The translations under genes were made by a program, and so were the position numbers. The notes below the pieces were generated by a model. It was not told where the DNA came from. It worked only from the letters and a program-made list of their open reading frames with translations, and made no database searches. Positions 32,196 to 40,202 of a stretch of 40,502 nt of DNA are shown here, one piece after another (position 1 is the stretch's first letter; each line of letters begins with the position of its first letter). This stretch comes from Moraxellaceae bacterium UBA2477 (GTDB lineage: Bacteria; Pseudomonadota; Gammaproteobacteria; Pseudomonadales; Moraxellaceae): NCBI GenBank assembly GCA_002342025.1, contig DDPD01000009.1:1-40502 (forward strand), written 5' to 3'.

Positions 32196-33194
32196 ATGGT
32201 GGGTAGCAAGAGTCGGCAATCGTTAGTAACAGCGGTGTCTATTAAGCGACCGTTAACACCTGGCTTTAAAGTTTTGCTCAGTATCGTGGCGATTTTGGCA
32301 ATAGCAGCAGCTGCTGTCGCTTGGCATAGCGAAAAGCAACACCGGCGTGCAAAGCAGGCGCTGCGAAGCGTCAGTACAGAGTACGGCGAATTGAGCAAGC
32401 AGTTGGCGGAATTGCGAACTGAGGCAGGGCTTAACAAAGAAATGCTGAAGTTGCAGCAAGATCGTCTGGATAGCTTGCTTGCGCAAGGCACGCAAGTGCG
32501 TAAACGCTGGCTAATTAGTCGTGTGGCAGACAGTGTTGCGGTGGCCGAGCAGGCCCTACTTATTAATCACAATGCCACGCAGGCTCAGCAAGCGCTCTTA
32601 GCTGCCGATCGACTACTGGCAAGTCAGTCTGATGCCTCACTGATGTCATTACGACGAGCTTTGCAGCAAGACTTGAGCGTGCTTTCCGGGCTGCCGCGTG
32701 TCGATGTGGCTGGGATCTATTTGCGCTTACAAAACCTGGATCGCCGAGTCACCACATTGGCCTTGCCACGCGAGGCTGGCCGTCAGAAAAGCCCCGTAGC
32801 GCGCGAGGTGAGTGCGCAAGATCAAATGGAGAATTTATGGCAACAGGGACTAGCCAAGTTTCGCGCACTGATTGTGATTCGCCAGTATGACGAGCCTTTG
32901 CAGCCACTATTGGATGCCTCGCGACTCCAGCTGTTGCGTGATCAATTGAGTCTGCTGATTAATCAGGCGGAGCTTGCCCTACTTCGTGGTGATGGTGTGG
33001 TCTATCGTGCCGCGTTAGAGACCCTGAGTTTGCGGGTGCAGCAGCAGTTATCGGCATTGCCCAATGCAACGCTAATGCCACTCCTCGATGAACTGGCTTC
33101 ATTGCAGGCCCTGCAAGTTCAGCTATCCATGCCTTCCCTGAGTACGCGCGCTGCGTTAGATGCGCTCATGCAAACGCCGGAGACACGTCTGTGA
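32196..33194 (+). CDS. hemX: HemX-like membrane protein
   Basis: A 332-residue protein with one N-terminal transmembrane helix (about 26-43) and a periplasmic helical/coiled-coil region (about 50-100, Gln/Leu/Glu rich) followed by a helical domain. It is often annotated as uroporphyrin-III C-methyltransferase because of fused or neighbouring genes, but it has no SAM-binding motifs, so that name should not be used. The segment WLISRVADSVAVAEQALLINHNATQAQQALLAADRLL (103-139, abbreviated) matches the HemX family. AGGGA precedes ATG 32196. The role in haem synthesis is unproven. Confidence 0.88.
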   Translation: MVGSKSRQSLVTAVSIKRPLTPGFKVLLSIVAILAIAAAAVAWHSEKQHRRAKQALRSVSTEYGELSKQLAELRTEAGLNKEMLKLQQDRLDSLLAQGTQVRKRWLISRVADSVAVAEQALLINHNATQAQQALLAADRLLASQSDASLMSLRRALQQDLSVLSGLPRVDVAGIYLRLQNLDRRVTTLALPREAGRQKSPVAREVSAQDQMENLWQQGLAKFRALIVIRQYDEPLQPLLDASRLQLLRDQLSLLINQAELALLRGDGVVYRAALETLSLRVQQQLSALPNATLMPLLDELASLQALQVQLSMPSLSTRAALDALMQTPETRL

Positions 33195-33490
33195 GCCGGC
33201 ATTTGGGTGCGCTCTTCAGTATTACGGTGCTGCTGATCTTGGTGGCAGTCGCGCTGCGACAAGATCCAGGCTATGTCTTAGTCAGTTGGGGTAAGACGTC
33301 GGTAGAGCTAAGTCTCACGCTAGCGGCCTTATGTTGGTTTGCCAGTCTGTGGTTTATTGTTCAGTTAGTACTCATTGAGCGCTGGTTGCTTCGACTGTGG
33401 CGACGGGATTGGCAGGGTTTCTTAGGTGTCTCGGCCTTAAAGAAGGCAAAAACCGCAGAAAAATCCACGCAACCTCCCAGCAAGGCTTGA
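33191..33490 (+). CDS. hemY: HemY N-terminal domain only (short or truncated HemY)
   Basis: A 99-residue inner-membrane protein. Two transmembrane helices (about 6-22 and 39-62) and the motif RQDPGYVLVSWGKTSVELSL (23-42) are the HemY_N (PF07219) region. Normal HemY is about 400 residues, with a long TPR-like periplasmic or cytoplasmic part that is entirely missing here. After a Lys/Pro-rich tail (KKAKTAEKSTQPPSKA) the gene stops, and 38 bases later the tRNA-Phe begins, so no remnant of the rest exists. GTG 33191 overlaps the hemX stop (GTGA). It could be a genuine short form or the scar of a deletion ending near the tRNA. The stop codon lies within the tRNA promoter. Confidence 0.85.
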   Translation: MSRHLGALFSITVLLILVAVALRQDPGYVLVSWGKTSVELSLTLAALCWFASLWFIVQLVLIERWLLRLWRRDWQGFLGVSALKKAKTAEKSTQPPSKA

Positions 33491-33515
33491 CGCATCCACT
33501 TTGCCCCGCTTTAAT
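33487..33515 (+). promoter_or_regulatory. Promoter of tRNA-Phe
   Basis: TTGACG (33487-33492), 17 bases, TTTAAT (33510-33515), each 5 of 6 to consensus, 13 bases before the mature tRNA. The bases after -10 are GC-rich (CGCCCCTCCCG), as in stringently controlled stable-RNA promoters. The -35 overlaps the hemY stop codon. Confidence 0.75.
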
Positions 33516-33528
33516 ACGCCCCTCCCGT

Positions 33529-33604
33529 GGCCGGGTAGCTCAGTTGGTAGAGCAGCGGATTGAAAATCCGCGTGTCGGCGGTTCGATTCCGCCCCCGGCC
33601 ACCA
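33529..33604 (+). tRNA. tRNA-Phe (anticodon GAA)
   Basis: A 76-base cloverleaf. Acceptor GGCCGGG pairs with CCCGGCC, followed by discriminator A and an encoded CCA. The D-loop AGCTCAGTTGGTAGAGC, the anticodon stem/loop GCGGATTGAAAATCCGC with GAA at 33562-33564, and the T-arm GGCGG-TTCGATT-CCGCC are all intact. It has its own promoter and terminator. No integrase or second attachment-like copy of its 3' end was seen. Confidence 0.97.
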
Positions 33605-33621
33605 TTTATTTTTGTGCATAG

Positions 33622-33647
33622 AGCCTCAGCGAAAGCTGGGGCTTTTT
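33622..33647 (+). terminator. Rho-independent terminator of tRNA-Phe
   Basis: AGCCTCAGC and GCTGGGGCT form a 9-bp stem (one G·U) with a GAAA loop, followed by five T, 18 bases past the tRNA 3' end. Confidence 0.9.
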
Positions 33648-33737
33648 GCGTTTAGGGCGCGCTGTAATTTCGTGCTGGGCAGTGGCTGGTTCGTAGGGTA
33701 TATTTTTCACAAAATCGGTCATTGGAGGCCAGTGGCA

Positions 33738-34796
33738 ATGACCACGGCGCGCAAGTTAACGGAAGAAACTCTGTCGGCTCATTATCTATTACTGCTCTGT
33801 CAGCATTTGCACTCTCGCGGCATTAGTTCTGAGCAAGTGTTAGAGGGCACGGCACTTACTCTTGCAGACTTAGAGCAGCCCAACCGACAAGTTTCCTTGG
33901 CGCTCTGTATTAAAGTTTTTGACAACACGCATAGGCTATTGCGCGATCCTGGATTGGGTTTGCATCTAGGGCAATTACTAAATATTCGCAGCCACGGTTT
34001 TTTGGGCTATGCCGTGCTGTCCAGCCGCACAATAGGTGAGGCTGCAGATCTGGCTGTTCGCTACTTTCGAACACGCACTAGCTTGCTAGAAATTCGACTG
34101 TATAGAGAAGGCGAAATGGCGGTCATTCAACTCGATGAGCGGGTGCCGTTAGGCTCCATTAAAGTTATCGTATTTGATGCGCTTATTAGTCTCTTTATGG
34201 TCTGCGGACAGCAAATTACTGGCCGGAAATTCAACGCAGAAGTTCGCTTGAGCTATCCTGAGCAAGCTCATCACGCCGAGTTACGTGCCCAGTTGGGTGA
34301 TCGCCTCAGTTTCGACTGTGCGTTCACTCAGGTGCGATTTCCCCGTGCTGGTTTGCAGATTCCCTTGGGCCTGCCTGATCCCCAGTTGCTGGCGATGGCG
34401 AAGGTGCAATGCGAGGTAGAGTTACAGCGTCTCCATGATGAAGGCGGCCTGCTGCCGGATGTTCGCCGTATCACCAAGCTGCGTTTAGCTGAAACCGCTA
34501 CGCTGGAGTCTGTGGCCAATGATCTGCACCTGTCGCCGCGCACCTTACGCAGACGCTTGGCTGAGTTAGGCACCAGTTTTCAAATGATTCTGGAGCAGTT
34601 ACGGCGAGGCCGCGCCGTCGAGCTTTTGCTGCACAGTGGCTTGTCGGTCGATCAGATAGCCACGGAGTTGGGCTATGTCGATCCATCCAATTTTGGACGT
34701 GCCTTTCGCCGCTGGACGGGTCAGTCGCCGCGCGCGTACCGCACTGCGCGACTGTTAAGCCCCAGCAATCCCAAGGCACCCGCCAGCGCGATGTAA
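33738..34796 (+). CDS. AraC-family transcriptional regulator (Arabinose_bd / PF12625 type)
   Basis: A 352-residue regulator. The N-terminal ligand-like domain (about 15-200) is of the type in OruR/ArgR-like AraC regulators (SHGFLGYAVLSSRTIGEA). The C-terminal AraC DNA-binding domain has two helix-turn-helices, at about 255-275 (TLESVANDLHLSPRTLRRRL) and 303-325 (SVDQIATELGYVDPSNFGRAF). ATG 33738 follows GGAGG by nine bases; an in-frame start upstream would run into the tRNA terminator. Its last 25 codons overlap the convergent MFS gene by 76 bases. The target is unknown; a neighbouring transporter gene is a candidate. Confidence 0.9.
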   Translation: MTTARKLTEETLSAHYLLLLCQHLHSRGISSEQVLEGTALTLADLEQPNRQVSLALCIKVFDNTHRLLRDPGLGLHLGQLLNIRSHGFLGYAVLSSRTIGEAADLAVRYFRTRTSLLEIRLYREGEMAVIQLDERVPLGSIKVIVFDALISLFMVCGQQITGRKFNAEVRLSYPEQAHHAELRAQLGDRLSFDCAFTQVRFPRAGLQIPLGLPDPQLLAMAKVQCEVELQRLHDEGGLLPDVRRITKLRLAETATLESVANDLHLSPRTLRRRLAELGTSFQMILEQLRRGRAVELLLHSGLSVDQIATELGYVDPSNFGRAFRRWTGQSPRAYRTARLLSPSNPKAPASAM

Positions 34797-36007
34797 GCGC
34801 CAACAGCCATCAGCCCCCAATGGGTGGCCAGCCATGTGGCGGTAAAGGGGGCAATGGATGCGCCCAGAATACCCGCGAGATTGAAGGCCAGTGACGAGCC
34901 GGTGTAACGCACATGGGTAGGAAATAAATCGCTGAGCAGAGTGCCCAAGGGGCCGTAGGTAAGGCCCATGCAGGTGAAGCCTAAGGCCAGAGTGGCGAGC
35001 ACGCCGGCGATATGGCCCGATCCAAAGAGCACCGAGAAGCTGGCACCAAAGAGAATGATGATGATGGCGACCCAGCGCATGGTCACGGGCCAGCCAAAAC
35101 GGTCGGCACAATACGCAGAAACCGGAATGGCTAGGGCAAAGAACACCACGCCAAAGAGCTGGAACTGTAGAAATTCCTCGCGGCTGTAACGGAGCTGACT
35201 GGTGCCCCAGCTCAGCGTAAACACCGTCATCAGGTAGAAAATCACAAAGGCGCTAATGGCGATGAGTGTGCCAGCGAGCATGGCGGCTTTGTGATCTTTG
35301 AACACCTTGACCAAGGGCACGCCCACGGCCTCTTGCTTCTCTTTTGCCGCCAGAAAGGCTGGCGTTTCGGTGATGCGTAAGCGCACATAGAGACCGACCA
35401 AGACCAGCAAGCTACTGGCAAGGAAAGGAATGCGCCAACCCCACGACATAAAGTCCTCGCTACTGAGCAGGCTAGTCAGCAGTAAGAACAGGCTGGTCGA
35501 GAGAATAAAACCAATGGGCGCGCCGAGCTGTGGAAACATGCCATACCAAGCCCGTTGCCCGGGTGGTGCGTTTTCGGTGGCCAGCAGAACGGCTCCGCCC
35601 CACTCCCCGCCGAGGCCGAGGCCTTGCCCAAAACGGCACAGGGCCAGCAGCAATGGTGCCCAGACTCCTATCAGCGCATAGGTGGGCAAGAGACCAATGG
35701 CAACGGTAGATAGGCCCATGGTTAACAGCGCAGCCACGAGAGTGGCTTTACGGCCTAACTTGTCGCCGTAATGACCAAAGACGGCAGACCCTAATGGGCG
35801 AGCAAAAAAGGCGATGGCAAACGTGGCCAGCGACTGTAGCGTCGCCGCCGCAGGGTCATCGGCCGGGAAAAATAAAATGGGAAAAACAAGAACGGCGGCC
35901 GTGGCATAAATGTAGAAATCAAAAAACTCGATGGTGGTGCCAATCAAGCTGGCAAAAAGCACCCGATTTTTTGGGGTAACTTCTTGTGTTGATGGAAGCG
36001 TTTGCAT
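34721..36007 (-). CDS. MFS transporter of the metabolite:H+ symporter family (YhjE-like)
   Basis: A 428-residue inner-membrane protein with 12 helices. The start region ASLIGTTIEFFDFYIYATAA and the loop FARPLGSAVFGHYGDKLGRK, with RFGQGLGLGGEWGGAVLLATENAPPGQRAWYG, match YhjE/ShiA/ProP-type MHS transporters (each quoted in short pieces). YhjE of E. coli is the closest I recall. The substrate is a small carboxylate or zwitterion but is not determined. The C-terminal 25 codons overlap the AraC gene on the opposite strand. Divergent from the EamA gene by about 50 bases. Confidence 0.9.
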   Translation of the reverse strand: MQTLPSTQEVTPKNRVLFASLIGTTIEFFDFYIYATAAVLVFPILFFPADDPAAATLQSLATFAIAFFARPLGSAVFGHYGDKLGRKATLVAALLTMGLSTVAIGLLPTYALIGVWAPLLLALCRFGQGLGLGGEWGGAVLLATENAPPGQRAWYGMFPQLGAPIGFILSTSLFLLLTSLLSSEDFMSWGWRIPFLASSLLVLVGLYVRLRITETPAFLAAKEKQEAVGVPLVKVFKDHKAAMLAGTLIAISAFVIFYLMTVFTLSWGTSQLRYSREEFLQFQLFGVVFFALAIPVSAYCADRFGWPVTMRWVAIIIILFGASFSVLFGSGHIAGVLATLALGFTCMGLTYGPLGTLLSDLFPTHVRYTGSSLAFNLAGILGASIAPFTATWLATHWGLMAVGAYIALAGALGLLGLNSRAVRYARGD

Positions 36008-36058
36008 GATGACCTGCCGTAAACTGTTCGTTCTGCATTATGGCATTTGGGGTTTCTT

Positions 36059-36976
36059 GTGGCGCTATCGAACGCACGAAAGGCCGACATCTTATTGATC
36101 TTGGTAACACTACTCGCGGCCATGAGTTGGCTTTTCTCGAAAGAAGCTATTGGACTGATGCCGCCCTTTTTATTTATGGCCGTGCGCTTCTTATTGGCCG
36201 GGCTGTTTCTAGCACTTTGGGGCTTACCACAGCTGCGTCGATTGAATGCCTTGCAGTGGCGCCGAAGTTTGCGCGTCGGCTTGTGCTTTGCTGCGGGGAT
36301 GAGCGTTTGGATTTTGGGCTTGTTTCACGGCACGCATGTAGGGGAAGGCGCATTCCTGACCAGCTTAGGGGTAGTGCTGGTGCCCGTCATTGGTCGCTGG
36401 GTGTTTGCTGAGCAGGTGCCGATGAGTACCTGGGTCGCCTTGCCTATTGCGGCCGCAGGCCTTGCTTTGCTGTCCTTGCACGATGGCTTCACGCTGGCTT
36501 CGGGGCAGTGGTATTTCGTGCTGGCAGCGGCGCTCTTTGCGCTCTATTACACCCTCAACACGCGCGCGGCCAATCATCGAGCGAGTCATGCGGAGGGTGC
36601 AGTGACTAAGGTGCCAGCCTTAGCTTTGACCACCATTGTCATGCTCACGGTGGGTGTGGTGACCACCGTATTGTCAGCAGTTTATGAGCCTTGGCTGCCA
36701 ACGCTAAACAAGGTGAGTGGCACGCTGGTGATGTGGGTACTGGCCAGTGCTTTGCTAGGCTCGGCTGCCCGCTTCTTGATTCAAACTTACGCGCAAAGCC
36801 TGTCCTCACACAGTCACGGCGTGGTCATCATGATTGTAGAACCGGTCTGGACGGCTTCGCTGGCGGCAATCTGGTTAGGTGAGCGCATGACATCGCAGCA
36901 GCTCGCTGGCTGCGTCGTCATCTTGCTGGCCTTGTTAGTGAGCCGCGCGTGGCCATCGGCTTCGGCATCCGCATAA
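36059..36976 (+). CDS. EamA/DMT-superfamily transporter
   Basis: A 305-residue inner-membrane protein with about ten helices and two EamA repeats (about 8-140 and 150-295). The first repeat has SWLFSKEAIGLMPPFLFMAVRFLLAG (part) and the second ends in EPVWTASLAAIWLGERMTSQQLAGCVVILLAL (part), the repeat-end signature of drug/metabolite exporters. The start is GTG 36059, with GGGG seven bases upstream; TTG 36047 is an alternative. The substrate is unknown. Not clearly linked to the MFS gene. Confidence 0.88.
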   Translation: MALSNARKADILLILVTLLAAMSWLFSKEAIGLMPPFLFMAVRFLLAGLFLALWGLPQLRRLNALQWRRSLRVGLCFAAGMSVWILGLFHGTHVGEGAFLTSLGVVLVPVIGRWVFAEQVPMSTWVALPIAAAGLALLSLHDGFTLASGQWYFVLAAALFALYYTLNTRAANHRASHAEGAVTKVPALALTTIVMLTVGVVTTVLSAVYEPWLPTLNKVSGTLVMWVLASALLGSAARFLIQTYAQSLSSHSHGVVIMIVEPVWTASLAAIWLGERMTSQQLAGCVVILLALLVSRAWPSASASA

Positions 36977-36979
36977 ACG

Positions 36980-37008
36980 AAAAAACCGGCACAAAGGCCG
37001 GTTCTTTC
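36980..37008. terminator. Bidirectional terminator between eamA-like gene and efp
   Basis: AACCGGC and GCCGGTT form a 7-bp stem with a six-base loop, flanked by A6 on the left. The minus strand therefore carries a T6 tract, ideal for ending the efp transcript; the plus strand has a weaker TTCTTTC after the stem for the EamA gene. Confidence 0.85.
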
Positions 37009-37036
37009 GAGTCTTGCAAAGCTGCTTAGGGCGGCA

Positions 37037-37603
37037 TTAGCCCTTGGCGCGGCACTTGAAAGTGGCATCGCGCGTATCAATTTCGATGCGCTCGCCAGAT
37101 TCGATGAAGGCGGCAACCTGCAGCTCGAAGCCGTTGTTTAGCTTGGCCATTTTCATGACCTTGCCGGACGTGTCGCCACGAGCAGACGGCTCGGTGTAAG
37201 CCACTTCACGGACGATGGTGGTGGGTAGTTCTACGGAAATGGCCTTGCCCTGATAGAGCACGACTTCGCAAACATCATCCATGCCTTCTTCGATGAAGTT
37301 GATGGTGTCGCCGAGGTTTTCTTTTTCTACTTCGTACTGGTTGAACTCTTCGTCCATGAACACGTACATGGGGTCAGCGAAATACGAGTAGGTGGCCTTC
37401 TTCTGTTCCAAGATGATTTGGTCAAACTTGTCGTCGGCTTTGTAAACCGATTCCTGCGCTTGGGCAGTAAGCAGGTTCTTCATCTTCATCTTAACAACGG
37501 CGGCGTTACGACCGGACTTGTTGTACTCGGTCTTGATGACGATCATGGGCTGGCCATTGATGTCGATCACGTTGCCGGCGCGGAATTCCATTGCGGTTTT
37601 CAT
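37037..37603 (-). CDS. efp: Elongation factor P, arginine-32 (rhamnosylated) type
   Basis: A 188-residue translation factor that rescues ribosomes stalled at polyproline. The three beta-barrel domains are: KOW-like (1-65), the central OB (66-128) and the C-terminal OB (129-188). The tip loop is NKSGRNAAVVKMKMKNLL with Arg32 where E. coli has Lys34. Arg32 is the site that EarP rhamnosylates, and earP is the adjacent upstream gene. CGGAAG lies seven bases before ATG 37603. It ends the lgt-thyA-folA-earP-efp run and is followed by a strong terminator. Confidence 0.97.
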   Translation of the reverse strand: MKTAMEFRAGNVIDINGQPMIVIKTEYNKSGRNAAVVKMKMKNLLTAQAQESVYKADDKFDQIILEQKKATYSYFADPMYVFMDEEFNQYEVEKENLGDTINFIEEGMDDVCEVVLYQGKAISVELPTTIVREVAYTEPSARGDTSGKVMKMAKLNNGFELQVAAFIESGERIEIDTRDATFKCRAKG

Positions 37604-37634
37604 CGTGTGCTTCCGAAAATAGTGGAGTGCGGGA

Positions 37635-38780
37635 TTATTTTGGCCGCGATTCTACCCGATCTGCATAAAAACGCATCAGTTGCGTAGCGAGATCGGGCTG
37701 CGTCAATAAATGGTCTCGCCAACTTCGCATGGCGTTACGGATGGCGGGTAAGTCTGCCAGCAACTGTGTCCAGTGAGTTTCGGGTGGAGCGCTAGCGGTC
37801 TCGGCGTGGCAATTCCATGCCGCTAACGCCTTTGACCAGATGGCCGGCAGTGGCGTGCCGGACGCTGCAGCGACGCGCTCTACCCGTGCTTGCCAGGCAG
37901 CCAATTTGATTAAGTGCGCTTCATCTTCCTGCGGATATATATGCCAAAGCATGGGCGCACCCGCCCACTGGGCGCGCACAAAGGAATCCTCACCGCGCAC
38001 CAAATTTAAGTCGCTGCGTGCCAGGAGGTGATCGTAATCGGCGTGATCGAGCAGGGGTAAAACATGGATGCTGAGCGCGCCGCGCTGGGCGGTATCGCCA
38101 ATGGCGAGCGACTGGCCTAGCCAGGCGCTGACGTCGGTCAGTGCGCGGCCGGAGAACACAGAGAGCGTGGTTGCAATGGAGTCGCTAGCCAGCGCCGTTA
38201 ATAGCCCGGCAATAGCTTGGTTCTCATAGCTAAATAATGAAATATGCCGACCGATTTTTGGCTGCTCATGAACCTTAGCGAACAGATGCATTTCAGACGG
38301 ACTACGCAGCAGCCCGCCGGTTGCTGGCGAAAACCCCGGGAACCAGAAAACCTTTTCCATCCCCGTTTGCGGATGCGTAGACGCCATGCCATGACAGCCT
38401 TCGACCCAGTCTTCCGCGCTGAGATACTCGAGATTGATCCAGACGGGTGGCGGCGAACACGCTGCCATGGCGAGGATGTAGCTCTCAGGCAAGTGACAGG
38501 CAAAGCCCTCAATGACGAGGTCGGCCGGCGCAGCTGCGGGAAAATCCGAAGACCAATGCTGGATGGTGATATCGCCCAAGCGTTGTACTGGCCGCTTGGG
38601 GTCAAGCGCGGGTGCGAGGTGTTGAAAGCTGCTTAGGTCATCGACGAAGAGCGTCACGGCCACAGCGTGCGCATGCGCTAAGTGCCGCGCTAAGCGCCAG
38701 CAAACACCGAGGTCACCATAGTTGTCGATGACGGTGCAAAAGATATGACAGCGTAAGGGCTGACTGCTGACCGTAGTCAC
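37635..38780 (-). CDS. earP: EarP, EF-P arginine rhamnosyltransferase
   Basis: A 381-residue GT-B-fold enzyme that transfers rhamnose from dTDP-rhamnose to Arg32 of EF-P. The family motif CTVIDNYGDLGVCWRLARHLA (short pieces quoted) carries Asp19 and Asp23, equivalent to the catalytic aspartates of Pseudomonas EarP. The C-terminal nucleotide-sugar site is RGEDSFVRAQWAGAPMLWHIYPQED (part), including a conserved Glu. GTG 38780 is the chosen start; there is no strong ribosome binding site. It lies 31 bases before efp and 33 after folA. Confidence 0.94.
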   Translation of the reverse strand: MTTVSSQPLRCHIFCTVIDNYGDLGVCWRLARHLAHAHAVAVTLFVDDLSSFQHLAPALDPKRPVQRLGDITIQHWSSDFPAAAPADLVIEGFACHLPESYILAMAACSPPPVWINLEYLSAEDWVEGCHGMASTHPQTGMEKVFWFPGFSPATGGLLRSPSEMHLFAKVHEQPKIGRHISLFSYENQAIAGLLTALASDSIATTLSVFSGRALTDVSAWLGQSLAIGDTAQRGALSIHVLPLLDHADYDHLLARSDLNLVRGEDSFVRAQWAGAPMLWHIYPQEDEAHLIKLAAWQARVERVAAASGTPLPAIWSKALAAWNCHAETASAPPETHWTQLLADLPAIRNAMRSWRDHLLTQPDLATQLMRFYADRVESRPK

Positions 38781-38813
38781 ACGCTTTCAGCTCGATGACC
38801 GTGCGGACTGCCG

Positions 38814-39389
38814 TTAATCGCGCTCATACACCACAAAGCTAAACCAGAGATCACTGGCTTCATCGTGATGCCGTTCGCGGCTGGTTTCGCGCCATTGGCT
38901 ACGGTCAAACTCGGGGAAAAAGGCATCGCCGTCTACCGTCGTTTCCACTTCCGTGATGTACATACGCGAGACCTGGCTCAGCGTCTGCGCGTAGATTTCC
39001 GCGCCGCCGATGATCAGTGCTTCATCTTGCGCGTTCACCACCGCCACAGCCTCGGCCAGCGCCAGTGCAGCTTCCAGAGAGTGCACCAGGCGGATGCCAA
39101 TGGGGCCATCCCAAGTTGGGTTGCGTGTGACCACGATATTGGTGCGATTGGGTAGCGGTCGCCCCAGAGAGTCATAGGTGGTGCGACCCATAACAATGGC
39201 TTTGCCGCTGGTGATGCGCTTGAAATATTGCAGGTCGGCGGGTAGGCGCCAGGGCAAATTATTGCCTACCCCAATGCAGCGATTTTCAGCCATGGCAACG
39301 ATGAGCGCGAGTCGCACCGTATCGTCAGGTAGTGTGGCGTAATCATCACCGGCGGTGCCAGTCAGCATGTGATCACTGGGCTGGCTCAT
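38814..39389 (-). CDS. folA: Dihydrofolate reductase
   Basis: A 191-residue enzyme reducing dihydrofolate to tetrahydrofolate with NADPH. It has a 25-residue N-terminal extension before the usual start (LALIVAMAENRCIGVGNNLPW, short pieces quoted). The catalytic Asp52 lies in LPADLQYFKRIT, GRTTYDSLGRPLPNR binds NADPH, and IIGGAEIY follows. ATG 39389 overlaps the thyA stop (ATGA), so the pair is translationally coupled. An internal ATG at residue 8 is an alternative start. It regenerates the cofactor consumed by ThyA. Confidence 0.95.
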   Translation of the reverse strand: MSQPSDHMLTGTAGDDYATLPDDTVRLALIVAMAENRCIGVGNNLPWRLPADLQYFKRITSGKAIVMGRTTYDSLGRPLPNRTNIVVTRNPTWDGPIGIRLVHSLEAALALAEAVAVVNAQDEALIIGGAEIYAQTLSQVSRMYITEVETTVDGDAFFPEFDRSQWRETSRERHHDEASDLWFSFVVYERD

Positions 39390-40201
39390 ACGGCCACCTT
39401 GGCAGCAATGTGTGGTTGGGGGTCATAACCTTCCAGCGTGAAGTCCTCAAAACGGAAAGCAAACAAGTCGGTGACCTCAGGGTTAATGCGCATGACCGGC
39501 AAGGGGCCGGGCTGGCGTGTGAGCTGTAAATCGGCTTGTTCGACATGGTTGCTATAGAGGTGGCAGTCGCCGCCGGTCCAAACAAAATCACCGGGCTGTA
39601 AGCCGCAGACTTGCGCCACCATGAGGGTTAAGAGCGCGTAGGAGGCGATATTGAAGGGTACGCCCAGGAAAATATCGGCACTGCGCTGGTAAAGCTGGCA
39701 GCTGAGCTTGCCAGGCTCGCCCGGCACGGCCGAAGGAGCAACATAGAACTGAAACAGGGCATGGCAGGGAGGTAGCGCCATTTCATCGACCAAGGCCGGA
39801 TTCCACGCACTGACTATGAGTCGGCGGGAGTCTGGGGTGCGCTTAATCATGTCCACGACGTTGGCGATTTGATCAATATGGCGACCATCCGGTGCCGGCC
39901 AAGAGCGCCACTGGTAGCCATAGACGGGGCCTAAGTTGCCCTGCTCGTCGGCCCATTCATCCCAAATGCGCACGCCGTTTTCTTTTAGGTAACGGATGTT
40001 GGTGTCACCGCTCAAAAACCACAGCAGCTCATGGACGATGGATTTCAGATGCAGCTTTTTGGTGGTCAGCATGGGAAAGCCGTCAGCCAAATTGAAGCGC
40101 ATCTGATGGCCAAATACGGAGTAAGTGCCGGTGCCCGTTCGGTCGGTTTTGAAGCTGCCTTCATGGCGCGCTCGCGCCAAAAGATCGAGATACTCTTGCA
40201 T
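39386..40201 (-). CDS. thyA: Thymidylate synthase
   Basis: A 271-residue enzyme converting dUMP to dTMP with methylene-tetrahydrofolate. The nucleophile is Cys146 in ALPPCHALFQF, at the same residue number as in E. coli, and the phosphate-binding Arg lies in SFKTDRTGTGTYSVFG (part) and RRLIVSAWNP. A short insert after residue 153 (APSAVPGEPG) accounts for the extra length over 264. It lies between lgt and folA; only one base separates it from the lgt stop. Confidence 0.97.
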   Translation of the reverse strand: MQEYLDLLARARHEGSFKTDRTGTGTYSVFGHQMRFNLADGFPMLTTKKLHLKSIVHELLWFLSGDTNIRYLKENGVRIWDEWADEQGNLGPVYGYQWRSWPAPDGRHIDQIANVVDMIKRTPDSRRLIVSAWNPALVDEMALPPCHALFQFYVAPSAVPGEPGKLSCQLYQRSADIFLGVPFNIASYALLTLMVAQVCGLQPGDFVWTGGDCHLYSNHVEQADLQLTRQPGPLPVMRINPEVTDLFAFRFEDFTLEGYDPQPHIAAKVAV

Positions 40202-40202
40202 C

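Noticed and set aside
32196..33194. Naming the gene a uroporphyrin-III C-methyltransferase
   Set aside because: No methyltransferase or SAM-binding motif is visible; it is a HemX-type membrane protein.
33529..33604. tRNA-Phe as an integration (att) site for a mobile element
   Set aside because: No integrase gene, no second copy of the tRNA 3' end and no change of gene type downstream; the short hemY is the only hint and it lies upstream.
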